64,000 nucleotides of DNA from Siphonodentalium dalli (GCA_032622095.1 CP136062.1:200168828-200232827), one strand, 5' to 3'. Counted from the first letter of the stretch, positions 47,656 through 62,708 are shown. Notes: generated from the letters alone by a model not told the origin. Made by a program: numbers and translations.

Positions 47656-50600
47656 ATAAAGTCCCTGTAATTTAAACATCATATGGCTCCACATCCACCT
47701 GTGTTTGAAAAATTGAAATGCAAAAGTTTTGTCTACAGCACCCGAGATTCCCAGGCGGTCACCCATCCAGGTACTAACCGGGCTCGACGTTGCTTAACTT
47801 CGGTGATCGGACGAGAACCGGTGGTTTCAACGTGATATGGCCGTAGACATAAAGTCCCTATAATTTAAACATCATATGGCTCCACATCCACCTGTGTTTG
47901 AAAATTGAAATGCAAAAGTTTTGTCTACAGCACCCGAGATTCCCAGGCGGTCACCCATCCAGGTACTAACCGGGCTCGACGTTGCTTAACTTCGGTGATC
48001 GGACGAGAACCGGTGGTTTCAACGTGATATGGCCGTAGACATAAAGTCCCTGTAATTTAATCATCATATGGCTCCACATCCACCTGTGTTTGAAAAATTG
48101 AAATGCAAAAGTTTTGTCTACAGCACCCGAGATTCCCAGGCGGTCACCCATCCAGGTACTAACCGGGCTCGACGTTGCTTAACTTCGGTGATCGGACGAG
48201 AACCGGTGGTTTCAACGTGATATGGCCGTAGACATAAAGTCCCTGTAATTTAAACATCATATGGCTCCACATCCACCTGTGTTTGAAAAATTGAAATGCA
48301 AAAGTTTTGTCTACGGCACCCTAGATTCCCAGGCGGTCACCCATCCAGGTACTAACCGGGCTCGACGTTGCTTAACTTCGGTGATCGGACGAGAACCGGT
48401 GGTTTCAACGTGATATGGCCGTAAACATAAAGTCCCTAAAATTTAAACATCATATGGCTCCACATCCACCTGTGTTTGAAAAATTGAAATGCAAAAGATG
48501 TGTCTACAGCACTCGAGATTCCCAGGCGGTCACCCATCCAGGTACTAACCGGGCTCGACGTTGCTTAACTTCGGTGATCGGACGAGAACCGGTGGTTTCA
48601 ACGTGATATGGCCGTAGACATAAAGTCCCTGTAATTTAAGCATCATATGGCTCCACATCCACCTGTGTTTGAAAAATTGAAATGCAAAAGTTTTGTCTAC
48701 AGCACCCGAGATTCCCAGGCGGTCACCCATCCAGGTACTAACCGGGCTCGACGTTGCTTAACTTCGGTGATCGGACGAGAACCGGTGGTTTCAACGTGAT
48801 ATGGCCGTAGACATAAAGTCCCTGTAATTTAAACATCATATGGCTCCACATCCACCTGTGTTTGAAAAATTGAAATGCAAAAGTTTTGTCTACAGCACCC
48901 GAGATTCCCAGGCGGTCACCCATCCAGGTACTAACCGGTCTCGACGTTGCTTAACTTCGGTGATCGGACGAGAACCGGTGGTTTCAACGTGATATGGCCG
49001 TAGACATAAAGTCCCTGTAATTTAAACATCATATGGCTCCACATCCACCTGTGTTTGAAAAATTGAAATGCAAAAGTTTTGTCTACAGCACCCGAGATTC
49101 CCAGGCGGTCACCCATCCAGGTACTAACCGGGCTCGACGTTGCTTAACTTCGGTGATCGGACGAGAACCGGTGGTTTCAACGTGATATGGCCGTAGACAT
49201 AAAGTCCCTGTAATTTAAACATCATATGGCTCCACATCCACCTGTGTTTGAAAAATTGAAATGCAAACGTTTTGTCTACAGCACCCGAGATTCCCAGGCG
49301 GTCACCCATCCTGGTACTAACCGGGCTCGACGTTGCTTAACTTCGGTGATCGGACGCGAACCGGTGGTTTCAACGTGATATGGCCGTAGACATAAAGTCC
49401 CTGTAATTTAAACATCATATGGCTCCACATCCACCTGTGTTTGAAAAATTGAAATGCAAAAGTTTTGTCTACAGCACCCGAGATTCCCAGGCGGTCACCC
49501 ATCCAGGTACTAACCGGGCTCGTCGTTGCTTAACTTCGGTGATCGGACGAGAACCGGTGGTTTCAACGTGATATGGCCGTTGACATAAAGTCCCTGTAAT
49601 TTAAACATCATATGGCTCCACATCCACCTGTGTTTGAAAAATTGAAATGCAAAAGTTTTGTCTACGGCACCCTAGATTCCCAGGCGGTCACCCATCCAGG
49701 TACTAACCGGGCTCGACGTTGCTTAACTTCGGTGATCGGACGAGAACCGGTGGTTTCAACGTGATATGGCCGTAAACATAAAGTCCCTGAAATTTAAACA
49801 TCATATGGCTCCACATCCACCTGTGTTTGAAAAATTGAAATGCAAAAGTTGTGTCTACAGCACCCGAGATTCTCAGGCGGTCACCCATCCAGGTACTAAC
49901 CGGGCTCGACGTTGCTTAACTTCGGTGATCGGACGAGAACCGGTGGTTTCAACGTGATATGGCCGTAGACATAAAGTCCCTGTAATTTAAACATCATATG
50001 GCTCCACATCCACCTGTGTTTGAAAAATTGAAATGCAAAAGTTTTGTCTACAGCACCCGAGATTCCCAGGCGGTCACCCATCCAGGTACTAACCGGGCTC
50101 GACGTTGCTTAACTTCGGTGATCGGACGAGATCCGGTGGTTTCAACGTGATATGGCCGTAGACATAAAGTCCCTGTAATTTAAACATCATATGGCTCCAC
50201 ATCCACCTGTGTTTGAAAAATTGAAATGCAAAAGTTTTGTCTACAGCACCCGAGATTCCCAGGCGGTCACCCATCCAGGTACTAACCGGGCTCGACGTTG
50301 CTTAACGTCGGTGATCGGACGAGAACCGGTGGTTTCAATGTGATATGGCCGTAGACATAAAGTCCCTGTAATTTAAACATCATATGGCTCCACATCCACC
50401 TGTGTTTGAAAAATTGAAATGCAAAAGTTTTGTCTACAGCACCCGAGATTCCCAGGCGGTCACCTATCCAGGTACTAACCGGGCTCGACGTTGCTTAACT
50501 TCGGTGATCGGACGAGAACCGGTGGTTTCAACGTGATATGGCCGTAGACATAAAGTCCCTGTGATTTAAACATCATATGTGTCCACATCCACCTGTGTTT

Positions 50601-53600
50601 GAAAAATTGAAATGCAAAAGTTGTGTCTACAGCACCCGAGATTCCCAGGCGGTCACCCATCCAGGTACTAACCGGGCTCGACGTTGCTTAACGTCGGTGA
50701 TCGGACGAGAACCGGTGGTTTCAACGTGATATGGCCGTAGACATAAAGTCCCTGTAATTTAAACATCATATGGCTCCACATCCACCTGTGTTTGAAAAAT
50801 TGAAATGCAAAAGTTTTGTCTACAGCACCCGAGATTCCCAGGCGGTCACCCATCCAGGTACTAACCGGGCTCGACGTTGCTTAACTTCGGTGATCGGACG
50901 AGAACCGGTGGTTTCAACGTGATATGGCCGTAGACATAAAGTCCCTGTAATTTAAACATCATATGGCTCCACATCCACCTGTGTTTGAAAAATTGAAATG
51001 CAAAAGTTTTGTCTACAGCACCCGAGATTCCCAGGCGGTCACCCATCCAGGTACTAACCGGGCTCGACGTTGCTTAACTTCGGTGATCGGACGAGAACCG
51101 GTGGTTTCAACGTGATATGGCCGTAGACATAAAGTCCCTGTAATTTAAACATCATATGGCTCCACATCCACCTGTGTTTGAAAAATTGAAATGCAAAAGT
51201 TTTGTCTACAGCACCCGAGATTCCCAGGCGGTCACCCATCCAGGTACTAACCGGGCTCGACGTTGCTTAACTTCGGTGATCGGACGAGAACCGGTGGTTT
51301 CAACGTGATATGGCCGTAGACATAAAGTCCCTATAATTTAAACATCATATGGCTCCACATCCACCTGTGTTTGAAAAATTGAAATGCAAAAGTTTTGTCT
51401 ACAGCACCCGAGATTCCCAGGCGGTCACCCATCCAGGTACTAACCGGGCTCGACGTTGCTTAACTTCGGTGATCGGACGAGAACCGGTGGTTTCAACGTG
51501 ATATGGCCGTAGACATAAAGTCCCTGTAATTTAATCATCATATGGCTCCACATCCACCTGTGTTTGAAAAATTGAAATGCAAAAGTTTTGTCTACAGCAC
51601 CCGAGATTCCCAGGCGGTCACCCATCCAGGTACTAACCGGGCTCGACGTTGCTTAACTTCGGTGATCGGACGAGAACCGGTGGTTTCAACGTGATATGGC
51701 CGTAGACATAAAGTCCCTGTAATTTAAACATCATATGGCTCCACATCCACCTGTGTTTGAAAAATTGAAATGCAAAAGTTTTGTCTACGGCACCCTAGAT
51801 TCCCAGGCGGTCACCCATCCAGGTACTAACCGGGCTCGACGTTGCTTAACTTCGGTGATCGGACGAGAACCGGTGGTTTCAACGTGATATGGCCGTAAAC
51901 ATAAAGTCCCTAAAATTTAAACATCATATGGCTCCACATCCACCTGTGTTTGAAAAATTGAAATGCAAAAGATGTGTCTACAGCACTCGAGATTCCCAGG
52001 CGGTCACCCATCCAGGTACTAACCGGGCTCGACGTTGCTTAACTTCGGTGATCGGACGAGAACCGGTGGTTTCAACGTGATATGGCCGTAGACATAAAGT
52101 CCCTGTAATTTAAGCATCATATGGCTCCACATCCACCTGTGTTTGAAAAATTGAAATGCAAAAGTTTTGTCTACAGCACCCGAGATTCCCAGGCGGTCAC
52201 CCATCCAGGTACTAACCCGGCTCGACGTTGCTTAACTTCGGTGATCGGACGAGAACCGGTGGTTTCAACGTGATATGGCCGTAGACATAAAGTCCCTGTA
52301 ATTTAAACATCATATGGCTCCACATCCACCTGTGTTTGAAAAATTGAAATGCAAAAGTTTTGTCTACAGCACCCGAGATTCCCAGGCGGTCACCCATCCA
52401 GGTACTAACCGGTCTCGACGTTGCTTAACTTCGGTGATCGGACGAGAACCGGTGGTTTCAACGTGATATGGCCGTAGACATAAAGTCCCTGTAATTTAAA
52501 CATCATATGGCTCCACATCCACCTGTGTTTGAAAAATTGAAATGCAAAAGTTTTGTCTACAGCACCCGAGATTCCCAGGCGGTCACCCATCCAGGTACTA
52601 ACCGGGCTCGACGTTGCTTAACTTCGGTGATCGGACGAGAACCGGTGGTTTCAACGTGATATGGCCGTAGACATAAAGTCCCTGTAATTTAAACATCATA
52701 TGGCTCCACATCCACCTGTGTTTGAAAAATTGAAATGCAAACGTTTTGTCTACAGCACCCGAGATTCCCAGGCGGTCACCCATCCTGGTACTAACCGGGC
52801 TCGACGTTGCTTAACTTCGGTGATCGGACGCGAACCGGTGGTTTCAACGTGATATGGCCGTAGACATAAAGTCCCTGTAATTTAAACATCATATGGCTCC
52901 ACATCCACCTGTGTTTGAAAAATTGAAATGCAAAAGTTTTGTCTACAGCACCCGAGATTCCCAGGCGGTCACCCATCCAGGTACTAACCGGGCTCGACGT
53001 TGCTTAACTTCGGTGATCGGACGAGAACCGGTGGTTTCAACGTGATATGGCCGTTGACATAAAGTCCCTGTAATTTAAACATCATATGGATCCACATCCA
53101 CCTGTGTTTGAAAAATTGAAATGCAAAAGTTTTGTCTACGGCACCCTAGATTCCCAGGCGGTCACCCATCCAGGTACTAACCGGGCTCGACGTTGCTTAA
53201 CTTCGGTGATCGGACGAGAACCGGTGGTTTCAACGTGATATGGCCGTAAACATAAAGTCCCTGAAATTTAAACATCATATGGCTCCACATCCACCTGTGT
53301 TTGAAAAATTGAAATGCAAAAGTTGTGTCTACAGCACCCGAGATTCTCAGGCGGTCACCCATCCAGGTACTAACCGGGCTCGACGTTGCTTAACTTCGGT
53401 GATCGGACGAGAACCGGTGGTTTCAACGTGATATGGCCGTAGACATAAAGTCCCTGTAATTTAAACATCATATGGCTCCACATCCACCTGTGTTTGAAAA
53501 ATTGAAATGCAAAAGTTTTGTCTACAGCACCCGAGATTCCCAGGCGGTCACCCATCCAGGTACTAACCGGGCTCGACGCTGCTTAACTTCGGTGATCGGA

Positions 53601-56077
53601 CGAGAACCGGTGGTTTCAACGTGAAATGGCCGTAGACATAAAGTCCCTGTAATTTAAACATCATATGGCTCCACATCCACCTGTGTTTGAAAAATTGAAA
53701 TGCAAAAGTTTTGTCTACAGCACCCGAGATTCCCAGGCGGTCACCCATCCAGGTACTAACCGGGCTCGACGTTGCTTAACGTCGGTGATCGGACGAGAAC
53801 CGGTGGTTTCAACGTGATATGGTCGTAGACATAAAGTCCCTGTAATTTAAACATCATATGGCTCCACATCCACCTGTGTTTGAAAAATTGAAATGCAAAA
53901 GTTTTGTCTACAGCACCCGATATTCCCAGGCGGTCACCCATCCAGGTACTAACCGGGCTCGACGTTGCTTAACTTCGGTGATCGGACGAGAACCGGTGGT
54001 TTCAACGTGATATGGCCGTAGACATAAAGTCCCTGTAATTTAAACATCATATGGCTCCACATCCACCTGTGTTTGAAAAATTGAAATGCAAAAGTTTTGT
54101 CTACAGCACCCGAGATTCCCAGGCGGTCACCCATCCAGGTACTAACCGGGCTCGACGTTGCTTAACTTCGGTGATCGGACGAGAACCGGTGGTTTCAACG
54201 TGATATGGCCGTAGACATAAAGTCCCTGTAATTTAAACATCATATGGCTCCACATCCACCTGTGTTTGAAAAATTGAAATGCAAAAGTTTTGTCTACAGC
54301 ACCCGAGATTCCCAGGCGGTCACCCATCCAGGTACTAACCGGGCTCGACGTTGCTTAACGTCGGTGATCGGACGAGAACCGGTGGTTTCAATGTGATATG
54401 GCCGTAGACATAAAGTCCCTGTAATTTAAACATCATATGGCTCCACATCCACCTGTGTTTGAAAAATTGAAATGCAAAAGTTTTGTCTACAGCACCCGAG
54501 ATTCCCAGGCGGTCACCTATCCAGGTACTAACCGGGCTCGACGTTGCTTAACTTCGGTGATCGGACGAGAACCGGTGGTTTCAACGTGATATGGCCGTAG
54601 ACATAAAGTCCCTGTGATTTAAACATCATATGTCTCCACATCCACCTGTGTTTGAAAAATTGAAATGCAAAAGTTGTGTCTACAGCACCCGAGATTCCCA
54701 GGCGGTCACCCATCCAGGTACTAACCGGGCTCGACGTTGCTTAACGTCGGTGATCGGACGAGAACCGGTGGTTTCAACGTGATATGGCCGTAGACATAAA
54801 GTCCCTGTAATTTAAACATCATATGGCTCCACATCCACCTGTGTTTGAAAAATTGAAATGCAAAAGTTTTGTCTACAGCACCCGAGATTCCCAGGCGGTC
54901 ACCCATCCAGGTACTAACCGGGCTCGACGTTGCTTAACTTTGGTGATCGGACGAGAACCGGTGGTTTCAACGTGATATGGCCGTAGACATAAAGTCCCTG
55001 TAATTTAAACATCATATGGCTCCACATCCACCTGTGTTTGAAAAATTGAAATGCAAAAGTTTTGTCTACAGCACCCGAGATTCCCAGGCGGTCACCCATC
55101 CAGGTACTAACCGGGCTCGACGTTGCTTAACTTCGGTGATCGGACGAGAACCGGTGGTTTCAACGTGATATGGCCGTAGACATAAAGTCCCTGTAATTTA
55201 AACATCATATGGCTCCACATCCACCTGTGTTTGAAAAATTGAAATGCAAAAGTTTTGTCTACAGCACCCGAGATTCCCAGGCGGTCACCCATCCAGGTAC
55301 TAACCGGGCTCGACGTTGCTTAACTTCGGTGATCGGACGAGAACCGGTGGTTTCAACGTGATATGGCCGTAGACATAAAGTCCCTGTAATTTAAACATCA
55401 TATGGCTCCACATCCACCTGTGTTTGAAAAATTGAAATGCAAAAGTTTTGTCTACAGCACCCGAGATTCCCAGGCGGTCACCCATCCAGGTACTAACCGG
55501 GCTCGACGTTGCTTAACTTCGGTGATCGGACGAGAACCGGTGGTTTCAACGTGATATGGCCGTAGACATAAAGTCCCTATAATTTAAACATCATATGGCT
55601 CCACATCCACCTGTGTTTGAAAAATTGAAATGCAAAAGTTTTGTCTACAGCACCCGAGATTCCCAGGCGGTCACCCATCCAGGTACTAACCGGGCTCGAC
55701 GTTGCTTAACTTCGGTGATCGGACGAGAACCGGTGGTTTCAACGTGATATGGCCGTAGACATAAAGTCCCTGTAATTTAATCATCATATGGCTCCACATC
55801 CACCTGTGTTTGAAAAATTGAAATGCAAAAGTTTTGTCTACAGCACCCGAGATTCCCAGGCGGTCACCCATCCAGGTACTAACCGGGCTCGACGTTGCTT
55901 AACTTCGGTGATCGGACGAGAACCGGTGGTTTCAACGTGATATGGCCGTAGACATAAAGTCCCTGTAATTTAAACATCATATGTCTCCACATCCACCTGT
56001 GTTTGAAAAATTGAAATGCAAAAGTTTTGTCTACGGCACCCGAGATTCCCAGGCGGTCACCCATCCAGGTACTAACC

Positions 56078-57621
56078 GGGCTCGACGTTGCTTAACGTCG
56101 GTGATCGGACGAGAACCGGTGGTTTCAATGTGATATGGCCGTAGACTTAAAGTCCCTGTAATTTAAACATCATATGGCTCCACATCCACCTGTGTTTGAA
56201 AAATTGAAATGCAAAAGTTGTGTCTACAGCACCCGAGATTCCCAGGCGGTCACCCATCCAGGTACTAACCGGGCTCGACGTTGCTTAACTTCGGTGATCG
56301 GACGAGAACCGGTGGTTTCAACGTGATATGGCCGTAGACATAAAGTCCCTGTAATTTAAACATCATATGGCTCCACATCCACCTGTGTTTGAAAAATTGA
56401 AATGCAAAAGTTTTGTCTACAGCACCCGAGATTCCCAGGCGGTCACCCATCCAGGTACTAACCGGGCTCGACGTTGCTTAACTTCGGTGATCGGACGAGA
56501 ACCGGTGGTTTCAACGTGATATGGCCGTAGACATAAAGTCCCTGTAATTTAAACATCATATGGCTCCACATCCACCTGTGTTTGAAAAATTGAAATGCAA
56601 AAGTTTTGTCTACAGCACCCGAGATTCCCAGGCGGTCACCCATCCAGGTACTAACCGGGCTCGACGTTGCTTAACTTCGGTGATCGGACGAGAACCGGTG
56701 GTTTCAACGTGATATGGCCGTAGACATAAAGTCCCTGTAATTTAAACATCATATGGCTCCACATCCACCTGTGTTTGAAAAATTGAAATGCAAAAGTTTT
56801 GTCTACAGCACCCGAGATTCCCAGGCGGTCACCCATACAGGTACTAACCGGGCTCGACGTTGCTTAACTTCGGTGATCGGACGAGAACCGGTGGTTTCAA
56901 CGTGATATGGCCGTAGACTTAAAGTCCCTGTAATTTAAACATCATATGGCTCCACATCCACCTGTGTTTGAAAAATTGAAATGCAAAAGTTGTGTCTACA
57001 GCACCCGAGATTCCCAGGCGGTCACCCATCCAGGTACTAACCGGGCTCGACGTTGCTTAACTTCGGTGATCGGACGAGAACCGGTGGTTTCAACGTGATA
57101 TGGCCGTAGACATAAAGTCCCTGTAATTTAAACATCATATGGCTCCACATCCACCTGTGTTTGAAAAATTGAAATGCAAAAGTTTTGTCTACAGCACCCG
57201 AGATTCCCAGGCGGTCACCCATCCAGGTACTAACCGGGCTCGACGTTGCTTAACTTCGGTGATCGGACGAGAACCGGTGGTTTCAACGTGATATGGCCGT
57301 AGACATAAAGTCCCTGTAATTTAAACATCATATGGCTCCACATCCACCTGTGTTTGAAAAATTGAAATGCAAAAGTTTTGTCTACAGCACCCGAGATTCC
57401 CAGGCGGTCACCCATCCAGGTACTAACCGGGCTCGACGTTGCTTAACTTCGGTGATCGGACGAGAACCGGTGGTTTCAACGTGATATGGCCGTAGACATA
57501 AAGTCCCTGTAATTTAAACATCATATGGCTCCACATCCACCTGTGTTTGAAAAATTGAAATGCAAAAGTTTTGTCTACAGCACCCGAGATTCCCAGGCGG
57601 TCACCCATACAGGTACTAACC
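56078..57621 (-). repeat. Tandem duplication of four 5S units, 772 bp each
   Basis: The private markers gtagacttaaag (56141 and 56913) and cccatacagg (56832 and 57604) each occur twice at exactly 772 bp, four units. gttgtgtc in the spacer follows the same spacing. The two copies look nearly identical, so the duplication is young. Confidence 0.85.
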
Positions 57622-60600
57622 GGGCTCGACGTTGCTTAACTTCGGTGATCGGACGAGAACCGGTGGTTTCAACGTGATATGTCCGTAGACATAAAGTCCC
57701 TGTAATTTAATCATCATATGGCTCCACATCCACCTGTGTTTGAAAAATTGAAATGCAAAAGTTTTGTCTACAGCACCCGAGATTCCCAGGCGGTCACCCA
57801 TCCAGGTACTAACCGGGCTCGACGTTGCTTAACTTCGGTGATCGGACGAGAACCGGTGGTTTCAACGTGATATGGCCGTAGACATAAAGTCCCTGTAATT
57901 TAAACATCATATGTCTCCACATCCACCTGTGTTTGAAAAATTGAAATGCAAAAGTTGTGTCTACAGAACCCGAGATTCCCAGGCGGTCACCCATCCAGGT
58001 ACTAACCGGGCTCGACGTTGCTTAACTTCGGTGATCGGACGAGAACCGGTGGTTTCAACGTGATATGGCCGTAGACATAAAGTCCCTGTAATTTAAACAT
58101 CATATGGCTCCACATCCACCTGTGTTTGAAAAATTGAAATGCAAAAGTTTTGTCTACAGCACCCGAGATTCCCAGGCGGTCACCCATCCAGGTACTAACC
58201 GGGCTCGACGTTGCTTAACTTCGGTGATCGGACGAGAACCGGTGGTTTCAACGTGATATGGCCGTAGACATAAACTCCCTGTAATTTAAACATCATATGG
58301 CTCCACATCCACCTGTGTTTGAAAAATTGAAATGCAAAAGTTTTGTCTACAGCACCCGAGATTCCCAGGCGGTCACCCATCCAGGTACTAACCGGGCTCG
58401 ACGTTGCTTAACTTCGGTGATCGGACGAGAACCGGTGGTTTCAACGTGATATGGCCGTAGACATAAAGTCCCTGTATTTTAAACATCATATGGTTCCACA
58501 TCCACCTGTGTTTGAAAAATTGAAATGCAAAAGTTTTGTCTACAGCACCCGAGATTCCCAGGCGGTCACCCATCCAGGTACTAACCGGGCTCGACGTTGC
58601 TTAACTTCGGTGATCGGACGAGAACCGGTGGTTTCAACGTGATATGGCCGTAGACATAAAGTCCCTGTAATTTAAACATCATATGGCTCCACATCCACCT
58701 GTGTTTGAAAAATTGAAATGCAAAAGTTTTGTCTACAGCACCCGAGATTCCCAGGCGGTCACCCATCCAGGTACTAACCGGGCTCGACGTTGCTTAACTT
58801 CGGTGATCGGACGAGAACCGGTGGTTTCAACGTGATATGGCCGTAGACATAAAGTCCCTGTAATTTAAACATCATATGGCTCCACATCCACCTGTATTTG
58901 AAAAATTGAAATGCAAAAGTTTTGTCTACAGCACCCGAGATTCCCAGGCGGTCACCCATCCAGGTACTAACCGGGCTCTACGTTGCTTAACTTCGGTGAT
59001 CGGACGAGAACCGGTGGTTTCAATGTGATATGGCCGTAGACATAAAGTCCCTGTAATTTAAACATCATATGGCTCCACATCCACCTGTGTTTGAAAAATT
59101 GAAATGCAAAAGTTTTGTCTACAGCACCCGAGATTCCCAGGCGGTCACCCATCCAGGTACTTATCGGGCTCGACGTTGCTTAACTTCGGTGATCGGACGA
59201 GAACCGGTGGTTTCAACGTGATATGGCCGTAGACATAAAGTCCCTGTAATTTAAACATCATATGGCTCCACATCCACCTGTGTTTGAAAAATTTAAATGC
59301 AAAAGTTTTGTCTACAGCACCCGAGATTCCCAGGCGGTCACCCATCCAGGTACTAACCGGGCTCGACGTTGCTTAACTTCGGTGATCGGACGAGAACCGG
59401 TGCTTTCAACGTGATATGGCCGTAGACATAAAGTCCCTGTAATTTAAACATCATATGGCTCCACATCCGCCTGTGTTTGAAAAATTGAAATGCAAAAGTT
59501 TTGTCTACAGCACCCGAGATTCCCAGGCGGTCACCCATCCAGGTACTAACCGGGCTCGACGTTGCTTAACTTCAGTGATCGGACGAGAACCGGTGGTTTC
59601 AACGTGATATGGTCGTAGACATAAAGTCCCTGTAATTTAAACATCATATGGCTCCACATCCACCTGTGTTTGAAAAATTGAAATGCAAAAGTTTTGTCTA
59701 CAGCACCCGAGATTCCCAGGCGGTCACCCATCCAGGTACTAACCGGGCTCGACGTTGCTTAACTTCGGTGATCGGACGAGAACCGGTGGTTTCAACGTGA
59801 TATGGCCGTAGACATAAAGTCCCTGTAATGTAAACATCATATGGCTCCACATCCACCTGTGTTTGAAAAATTGAAATGCAAATGTTTTGTCTACAGCACC
59901 CGAGATTCCCAGGCGGTCACCCATCCAGGTACTAACCGGGCTCGACGTTGCTTAACTTCGGTGATCGGACGAGAACCGGTGGTTTCAACGTGATATGGCC
60001 GTAGACATAAAGTCCCTGTAATTTAAACATCATATGGCTCCACATCCACCTGTGTTTGAAAAATTGAAATGCAAAAGTTTTGTCTACAGCACCCGAGATT
60101 CCCAGGCGGTCACCCATCCAGGTACTAACCGGGCTCGACGTTGCTTAACTTCGGTGATCGGACGAGAACCGGTGGTTTCAACGTGATATGGCCGTAGACA
60201 TAAAGTCCCTGTAATTTAAACATCATATGGCTCCACATCCACCTGTGTTTGAAAAATTGAAATGCAAAAGTTTTGTCTACAGCACCCGAGATTCCCAGGC
60301 GGTCACCCATCCAGGTACTAACCGGGCTCGACGTTGCTTAACTTCGGTGATCGGACGAGAACCGGTGGTTTCAACGTGATATGGCCGTAGACATAAAGTC
60401 CCTGTAATTTAAACATCATATGGCTCCACATCCACCTGTGTTTGAAAAATTGAAATGCAAAAGTTTTGTCTACAGCACCCGAGATTCCCAGGCGGTCACC
60501 CATCCAGGTACTAACCGGGCTCGACGTTGCTTAACTTCGGTGATCGGACGAGAACCGGTGGTTTCAACGTGATATGGCCGTAGACATAAAGTCCCTGTAA

Positions 60601-61818
60601 TTTAAACATCATATGGCTCCACATCCACCTGTGTTTGAAAAATTGAAATGCAAAAGTTTTGTCTACAGCACCCGAGATTCCCAGGCGGTCACCCATCCAG
60701 GTACTAACCGGGCTCGACGTTGCTTAACTTCGGTGATCGGACGAGAACCGGTGCTTTCAACGTGATATGGCCGTAGACATAAAGTCCCTGTAATTTAAAC
60801 ATCATATGGCTCCACATCCACCTGTGTTTGAAAAATTTAAATGCAAAAGTTTTGTCTACAGCACCCGAGATTCCCAGGCGGTCACCCATCCAGGTACTAA
60901 CCGGGCTCGACGTTGCTTAACTTCGGTGATCGGACGAGAACCGGTGGTTTCAACGTGATATGGCCGTAGACATAAAGTCCCTGTAATTTAAACATCATAT
61001 GGCTCCACATCCACCTGTGTTTGAAAAATTTAAATGCAAAAGTTTTGTCTACAGCACCCGAGATTCCCAGGCGGTCACCCATCCAGGTACTAACCGGGCT
61101 CGACGTTGCTTAACTTCGGTGATCGGACGAGAACCGGTGGTTTCAACGTGATATGGCCGTAGACATAAAGTCCCTGTAATTTAAACATCATATGGCTCCA
61201 CATCCACCTGTGTTTGAAAAATTGAAATGCAAAAGTTTTGTCTACAGCACCCGAGATTCCCAGGCGGTCACCCATCCAGGTACTAACCGGGCTCGACGTT
61301 GCTTATCTTCGGTGATCGGACGAGAACCGGTGGTTTCAACGTGATATGGCCGTAGACATAAAGTCCCTGTAATTTAAACATCATATGGCTCCACATCCAC
61401 CTGTGTTTGAAAAATTGAAATGCAAAAGTTTTGTCTACAGCACCCGAGATTCCCAGGCGGTCACCCATCCAGGTACTAACCGGGCTCGACGTTGCTTAAC
61501 TTCGGTGATCGGACGAGAACCGGTGGTTTCAACGTAATATGGCCGTAGACATAAAGTCCCTGTAATTTAAACATCATATGGCTCCACATCCACCTGTGTT
61601 TGAAAAATTGAAATGCAAAAGTTTTGTCTACAGCACCCGAGATTCCCAGGCGGTTACCCATCCAGGTACTAACCGGGCTCGACGTTGCTTAACTTCGGTG
61701 ATCGGACGAGAACCGGTGGTTTCAACGTGATATGGCCGTAGACATAAAGTTCCTGTGATTTAAGCATCATATGGCTCCACATCCACCTGTGTTTGAAAAA
61801 CTGAAATGCAAAAGTTTT
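57622..61818 (-). repeat. 5S units close to the majority sequence
   Basis: These units have few shared markers, mostly single private changes: gtatttt with ggttcca (58475-58495), ctgtatttg (58892), cttatcggg (59160), catccgcctg (59465), ggtgctttc (59400 and 60751) and gaaaaatttaaatg (59285, 60832 and 61024). Higher-order structure is weaker than to the left. Confidence 0.75.
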
Positions 61819-62590
61819 GTCTACAGCACCCGAGATTCCCAGGCGGTCACCCATCCAGGTACTAACCGGGCTCGACGTTGCTTAACTTCGGTGATCGGTC
61901 GAGAACCGGTGGTTTCAACGTGATATGGCCGTAGACATAAAGTCCCTGTAATATAAACAGCATATGGCTCCACATCCACCTGTGTTTGAAAAACTGAAAT
62001 GCAAAAGTTTTGTCTACAGCACCCGAGATTCCCAGGCGGTCACCCATCCAGGTACTAACCGGGCTCGACGTTGCTTAACTTCGGTGATCGGACGAGAACC
62101 GGTGGTTTCAACGTGATATGGCCGTAGACATAAAGTCCCTGTAATTTAAACAGCATATGGCTCCACATCCACCTGTGTTTGAAAAATTGAAATGCCAAAG
62201 TTTTGTCTACAGCACCCGAGATTCCCAGGCGGTCACCCATCCAGGTACTAACCGGGCTCGACGTTGCTTAACTTCGGTGATCGGACGAGAACCGGTGGTT
62301 TCAACGTGATATGGCCGTAGACATAAAGTCCCTGTAATTTAAACAGCATATGGCTCCACATCCACCTGTGTTTGAAAAATTGAAATGCAAATGTTTTGTC
62401 TACAGCACCCGAGATTCCCAGGCGGTCACCCATCCAGGTACTAACCGGGCTCGACGTTGCTTAACTTCGGTGATCGGACGAGAACCGGTGGTTTCAACGT
62501 GATATGGCCGTAGACATAAAGTCCCTGTAATTTAAACAGCATATGGCTCCACATCCACCTGTGTTTGAAAAATTTAAATGCAAAAGTTTT

Positions 62591-62708
62591 GTCTACAGCA
62601 CCCGAGATTCCCAGGCGGTCACCCATCCAGGTACTAACCGGGCTCGACCTAGCTTAACTTCGGTGATCGGACGAGAACCGGTGGTTTCAACGTGATATGG
62701 CCGTAGAC
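62591..62708 (-). rRNA. 5S rRNA gene with altered A-box
   Basis: This 118-nt copy has cgacctagctta in place of cgacgttgctta, changing two or three adjacent bases at about nt 58-60 inside the A-box (AAGCUAGGUCG in the RNA). The C-box is normal. The clustered change resembles a small replacement event rather than independent point mutations. Confidence 0.83.

Larger units (their letters stand above)
43012..56064 (-). repeat. Higher-order repeats with 9-, 18- and 22-unit spacing
   Basis: Marker ttaatcatc recurs near 46324, 48059, 51533 and 55779, spaced 1735, 3474 and 4246 bp (9, 18 and 22 units). Marker aaagatgtgtc with agcactcg recurs near 43093, 46761, 48496 and 51970 (19, 9 and 18 units). 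Marker gcaaacg occurs beside genes 43871, 49274 and 52748. Marker cacctatcc occurs near 45060, 50461 and 54516. Different markers give different spacings, so several overlapping exchanges have happened. Confidence 0.82.

Noticed and set aside
9013-58642. Plus-strand frames of about 61-75 residues (MAVNIKSLKFKHHM type)
   Set aside because: They appear only where point changes remove a stop (gtaaac, gaaattt or cgttatatgg) and run antisense through the spacer and a 5S gene. No coding signal.
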